Shown: positions 60,781 through 64,000 of the stretch, one piece after another
Layout: each line of letters opens with the position of its first letter
Numbering within the stretch: the first letter of the stretch is position 1
Assembly (NCBI RefSeq): GCF_034119845.1
Contig: NZ_CP139420.1
Coordinates: 3,226,001 to 3,290,000, forward strand
Direction of reading: 5' to 3'
Length of the DNA: 64,000 nt
Source: Flavobacterium sp. NG2
Lineage (GTDB): Bacteria > Bacteroidota > Bacteroidia > Flavobacteriales > Flavobacteriaceae
Position numbers and translations under genes: made by a program
Notes under the pieces: generated by a model
The model's database searches: none
Told to the model about the DNA's origin: nothing
What the model saw: the letters and a program-made list of their open reading frames with translations, nothing else

Positions 60781-61923
60781 CTATTTAACACATCTAAAAC
60801 CTAAATGATTTGCTGCCGATCTGATTTCTCCATTTCCTCTCGTTCCTACCATATATCGGCTACAATATTCACTAGTACATAAAAAAGAACCTCCTCGATG
60901 TACACGTTTCTTTTCATTATTCCCTGTAATATCATAGGGAGCTGTCTCTGGACCTTTGGGATTACGAACCACTTTTCCGTCTCTACTAATTTCTTCATAA
61001 TAGGTTTCGCTATACCAATCATAAACCCATTCCCATACATTTCCTCCCACATCATATAATCCGTATGCATTGGGTTTGTATTGTTTTACAGGCGCAATAC
61101 CCACAAAACCATCTTCTCCAGTATCTCCTTTAGCAACAGGAAATTCACCTTCAAAAATGTTAGCTTGAAATTTACCGTCTACTTTTAAGGTATTACCCCA
61201 AGCGTATAAATCTCCTGCTTTTCCGCCTCGAGCAGCAAATTCCCACTCCGCTTCGGTTGGCAAACGCTTTCCTGCCCATTGAGCATAAGCTACAGCATCT
61301 TCATACGCAATATGCACGACAGGATAATTTCCTTTTCCTTTAATAGTACTATCTGGACCTTCTGGATGTCTCCAATTGGCTCCTCCTCTAAAGTCCCACC
61401 ATTGGATATAATTATTCAAATCAACTTTTCCTGGAGTAGGTTTAAATACAGCCGACCCAGCAATCAAATACTCTTCAGGAATATTAGGAAATTCTTCGAC
61501 AGTAGGCTTCATCTCGGCTACAGTGACATAACCCGTAGCTTTCACAAAAGCTTCATACTGATCATTAGTAACCTCGGTTTCATCCATCCAATAACCGTCT
61601 ACATACACGCGATGAATTGGAGTAGCATCTTTAGTAACCCCTTTAATGTTACACAAACTTTCATCAGCAACATCACTTCCCATAGAAAACTCTCCTCCAG
61701 GAATCCAAACCATTCCTTTTGGTGCCGCAATATTAGGTTTATTATTTTTGTTTTCGATTGTAGGCTTAAACAAGTCTCCTCTAGAAACTGAATTTGAATC
61801 ATTACAATCTAAAGCAATATCTTTATTTGAATTTTTAACATATTGAGTATATCCAAAAGCAATTGAAACAATACCGAGTACAGCTAAGGAGTACAACCCG
61901 ATTTTTTTTTGTTTTTTATTCAC
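60781..61923 (-). CDS. Formylglycine-generating-enzyme (SUMF1) family protein, membrane-anchored
   Basis: The 380-residue protein has an uncleaved-type N-terminal anchor or signal (residues 7-26). The FGE-sulfatase domain follows (residues 65-380), with WIPGGEFSMGSD, GYWMDETEVTNDQYEAF, RLPTEAEWEFAARGG and GGNVWEWVYDWYS. Both copper-site cysteines of true FGEs are present, C349 and C354 (GGSFLCTSEYCSRY). It could convert sulfatase cysteines to formylglycine in the periplasm. It could also be a GldJ-like structural paralogue, but those usually lack the cysteine pair. No sulfatase lies in the window. Confidence 0.85.
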   Translation of the reverse strand: MNKKQKKIGLYSLAVLGIVSIAFGYTQYVKNSNKDIALDCNDSNSVSRGDLFKPTIENKNNKPNIAAPKGMVWIPGGEFSMGSDVADESLCNIKGVTKDATPIHRVYVDGYWMDETEVTNDQYEAFVKATGYVTVAEMKPTVEEFPNIPEEYLIAGSAVFKPTPGKVDLNNYIQWWDFRGGANWRHPEGPDSTIKGKGNYPVVHIAYEDAVAYAQWAGKRLPTEAEWEFAARGGKAGDLYAWGNTLKVDGKFQANIFEGEFPVAKGDTGEDGFVGIAPVKQYKPNAYGLYDVGGNVWEWVYDWYSETYYEEISRDGKVVRNPKGPETAPYDITGNNEKKRVHRGGSFLCTSEYCSRYMVGTRGNGEIRSAANHLGFRCVK

Positions 61924-62086
61924 AAGAATTTTAATTAAGTATGGTTTATTAATAGCGTATTATTACTAATACATTTTTTTAAGAACAAACAAAGTTCCTA
62001 TTTTCCGACCTAATAAACTATAAAATACATTTATTTTTTAAATTATTTAACTTTTTATTCCATCAAAAAATCAATAAACTACCCAA

Positions 62087-62239
62087 TTATGAATTATAAA
62101 AAACATTTGTCAAGAAACGAACTAAGAAATACAATACTGTTAAAATAACAATCAAGGCTACCAAAAAACTAATTATATTAATGACAAAATTAGGAATGAA
62201 TTTTAACCTTCGATGGGTGAAAATAGAATCGCTATTCAA
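62087..62239 (-). CDS. Possible 50-residue single-helix membrane protein (TTG start)
   Basis: The minus-strand frame runs open from a TAA near 62304 to the stop at 62087-62089, but contains no ATG; TTG at 62237-62239 is the only common alternative start. The product ends with a strongly hydrophobic helix followed by basic residues (NIISFLVALIVILTVLYFLV, RFLTN). The composition looks protein-like, not random. It lies upstream of and co-directional with the FGE-like gene. Confidence 0.35.
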   Translation of the reverse strand: MNSDSIFTHRRLKFIPNFVINIISFLVALIVILTVLYFLVRFLTNVFYNS

Positions 62240-62535
62240 TTTTTCTTGAATATTGTTTTTTACTATTTTAATTTTCTTTTTGATAGGAATTATAATTTAT
62301 GATATTCCTTTCAAACCCAACTCAGTCTTTGAAAAGAAACATCGATTTAGACAACCTAATTTAAGAAATTATTTTAAATAAAACCCAATTATTTCACTTG
62401 CTAACACACTAATTACCTTAGTATTACATTTTACTACATAATCCTATTAATTAGCCTTAAGTAGTTCATTTTTATCTATATTCCATACAAATATTCGCTT
62501 TATTCATACAAAAACCACCTAATCAAAAGAATTGT

Positions 62536-62566
62536 TTTGTATTTCAACGACTCTTCACTATCTTTC
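62536..62566 (+). promoter_or_regulatory. Promoter of the DUF349 gene
   Basis: TTTG (62536-62539), exactly 19 bases, then TATCTTTC (62559-62566) match the Bacteroidota -33/-7 pattern with one deviation (final C for G). The start codon is 34 bases downstream. Confidence 0.65.
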
Positions 62567-62600
62567 GTGTTCATAATTACGAACCTTAAACATTGAACCA

Positions 62601-64000
62601 ATGTTAGAAGAACAACACGATAACCTGCAAGATGCAGATGGAAATTTAATTACAGATTCAAATGAATCTACATCAGCAGCAAGTGCAGAAGAACAGAAAG
62701 CAGAAGAACAACAGAGCACAGTTGTAAACGAAAATCAAAAAGCGCTAAATGCTATTGAAGAATCGAATGCTGAAGAAAGTGAAGACGAAACTTTAAAGGA
62801 ACGCCATGAAATTCCTATGCTTGACTATGACACCCTTTCTATGGAGGCATTAGTCGAGGAATTACAAAAACTTGTGGCAACTGATAAAGTAATGTCTATC
62901 AAAGACCATATTGATGAAATTAAAAAAGCTTTTTTAGCAAAATACAATCATTTTATCGAAGAGAAAAAGGAAGAATATCATGCTGAAAATCCCGATACAA
63001 CTGAGGATTTTCAATATCATCTGCCTTTAAAATCAACATTTGATCATTTTTATACCGAATATAAAAACAAAAAAAATGCACATTTCAAGAGTTTAGAAAG
63101 CAACTTGAAATCAAATTTAGAAAATCGTTTGGCAATTGTCGAAGAGCTAAAAGAACTTATCAACCCACAAGAAAACATTAAAGACACCTTAAAACATTTT
63201 AACGAATTAAGGGAACGATGGAAAACCGCAGGACCTATTCCTAAAGATAAGTATAATCATGTGTGGAATAACTACCACTTTCACGTGGAGAATTTTTACG
63301 ACTATTTGCACTTAGACCGTGAAGCACGTGATTTAGATTTCAAACACAATCTTGAGCAAAAACAAAAAATCATAGAACGTGTAGCTGAACTTGTTAACGA
63401 AGAGGACATTAATAAAGCTTTCCGTGAACTTCAAGATTTACACCGCATCTGGAAAGAGGATATTGGACCTGTTTCAAGAGACATACGAGATCAAATTTGG
63501 AATCAGTTTAGTGACTACACCAAACAAATTCATGACAAAAGAGAAGTATTGTTTGAAAAACAAAGAGAAAACGAAGTTAAAAACCTAGAAAATAAAAAAG
63601 CAATCATTGCAGAAATTGAAAATCTAGGCACCATAAAAGTAAATAGCCATTCACAATGGTTAGTACAAATCGAAAAAGTAGAAGCATTAAGAACCGCTTT
63701 CTTTAATGCCGGAAAAGTTCCGTTAGATGTAAATGAAGAAACTTGGGCTGCGTTCAAAACAGCTGTTAGAAATTTCAATGCGCTTAAAAATTCTTTTTAT
63801 AAAGAAATAAAAAAAGACCAGAATGACAATCTAGCCAAAAAGAATGCCTTGGTTGCCAAAGCTAAAGAATTACAAGAAAGTACCGACTTTGCTGCTACAA
63901 CTCCAATCATGAAGAAAATTCAAGAGGAATGGAAACAAATAGGTCATGTTCCTAGAAAATACTCTGACAAAGTTTGGAAAGAATTTAAAGCTGCTTGTAA
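62601..64000 (+). CDS. DUF349 repeat protein, partial
   Basis: At least 466 residues are inside the window; the frame is open at the right edge. An acidic, low-complexity N-terminus (residues 1-65, rich in Glu, Gln and Ser) precedes helical DUF349 repeats of about 75 residues. Each is marked by a W-K-x-x-G-P-I/V-P-type motif: RWKTAGPIPKDKYNHVWNNY near 210, IWKEDIGPVSRDIRDQIW near 290, and EWKQIGHVPRKYSDKVWKEF near 455. The repeats are coiled-coil-like. The function is unknown; such proteins are common and long in Bacteroidota. Confidence 0.9.
   Translation, partial: MLEEQHDNLQDADGNLITDSNESTSAASAEEQKAEEQQSTVVNENQKALNAIEESNAEESEDETLKERHEIPMLDYDTLSMEALVEELQKLVATDKVMSIKDHIDEIKKAFLAKYNHFIEEKKEEYHAENPDTTEDFQYHLPLKSTFDHFYTEYKNKKNAHFKSLESNLKSNLENRLAIVEELKELINPQENIKDTLKHFNELRERWKTAGPIPKDKYNHVWNNYHFHVENFYDYLHLDREARDLDFKHNLEQKQKIIERVAELVNEEDINKAFRELQDLHRIWKEDIGPVSRDIRDQIWNQFSDYTKQIHDKREVLFEKQRENEVKNLENKKAIIAEIENLGTIKVNSHSQWLVQIEKVEALRTAFFNAGKVPLDVNEETWAAFKTAVRNFNALKNSFYKEIKKDQNDNLAKKNALVAKAKELQESTDFAATTPIMKKIQEEWKQIGHVPRKYSDKVWKEFKAAC

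Larger units (their letters stand above)
61924..62600. other. Gap between the FGE-like and DUF349 genes
   Basis: The 677-base gap is very AT-rich. It contains one possible small minus-strand gene (62087-62239) and the DUF349 promoter (62536-62566). Otherwise nothing is recognised. Confidence 0.5.

Noticed and set aside
61279..61791. 170-codon plus-strand frame inside the FGE-like gene
   Set aside because: Although long, it is antisense to a domain with all FGE motifs and shows only shadow composition.

Overview
The window looks like a chromosomal segment of a Flavobacterium-type member of the Bacteroidota. The DNA is AT-rich and Shine-Dalgarno sites are scarce. Promoters fit the Bacteroidota pattern (TTG/TTTG about 19 bases upstream of TAnnTTTG). 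There is a PL6 polysaccharide lyase with a C-terminal type IX secretion sorting domain, a menaquinone pathway (menA, menB), and many flavobacterial conserved proteins. Genus-level naming is inference; no rRNA or tRNA gene was seen.

Layout. 1-1180: the end of an IS3-family (IS150-group) element with a programmed -1 frameshift, running off the left edge, next to acetyl-CoA synthetase (acs). 3.4-6.4 kb: small genes (DUF2200, a DUF5763-like secreted protein, VOC, DinB, a membrane protein) among dense intergenic repeats. 6.9-14.7 kb: a branched-chain amino acid operon on the minus strand, leuA-leuB-ilvD-ilvB-ilvN-ilvC, without leuC/leuD. 14.9-20.8 kb: plus-strand genes (helical-repeat protein, Fe(II) oxygenase, SUI1/YciH, nucleoside phosphorylase, a substrate-binding protein without signal peptide, a membrane transglutaminase-like protein). 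20.9-25.7 kb: fructose-6-phosphate aldolase, a lipoprotein with a possible barrel, an SDR, the SRP RNA gene with a near-perfect promoter, and glutaminyl cyclase. 26-33.5 kb: a Gfo/Idh oxidoreductase, 3-hydroxybutyryl-CoA dehydrogenase flanked by palindromic repeats, YggS, an exonuclease/GIY-YIG protein with a TTG start, a K+ channel with a zinc ribbon, miaA and an acyl-ACP thioesterase. 33.5-38.3 kb: a UDG-like protein, a thioredoxin-fold protein and a MarR regulator with four C-terminal cysteines, a two-component system, coaE. 38.5-45.6 kb: glycosyltransferase, TPR protein, MBL hydrolase, menA-menB, a probable orphan transcript region (43.9-44.5 kb), and a CvfB-like RNA-binding protein. 46-50.4 kb: an accessory block of four same-strand genes (DUF4062, TPR lipoprotein, VOC, Fic) separated by long palindromes resembling gene-cassette recombination sites. 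50.6-55.4 kb: a HIBADH-type dehydrogenase, the PL6 lyase, and a complete IS1182-like element with a 6-bp target duplication directly behind the lyase stop codon. 55.8-64 kb: OsmC, NYN-domain protein, MscS channel, SLC13 transporter, a formylglycine-generating-enzyme homologue, and a DUF349 protein running off the right edge.

The most distinctive feature is intergenic. Several families of palindromic elements fill the gaps. One (called family A here) keeps conserved flanking arms while the hairpin between them has a different but always self-complementary sequence in each copy. Another (family B) folds on paper into a four-way junction. These elements, the cassette-like block at 46-50 kb and the unexplained 43.9-44.5 kb region are the best candidates for undescribed biology.
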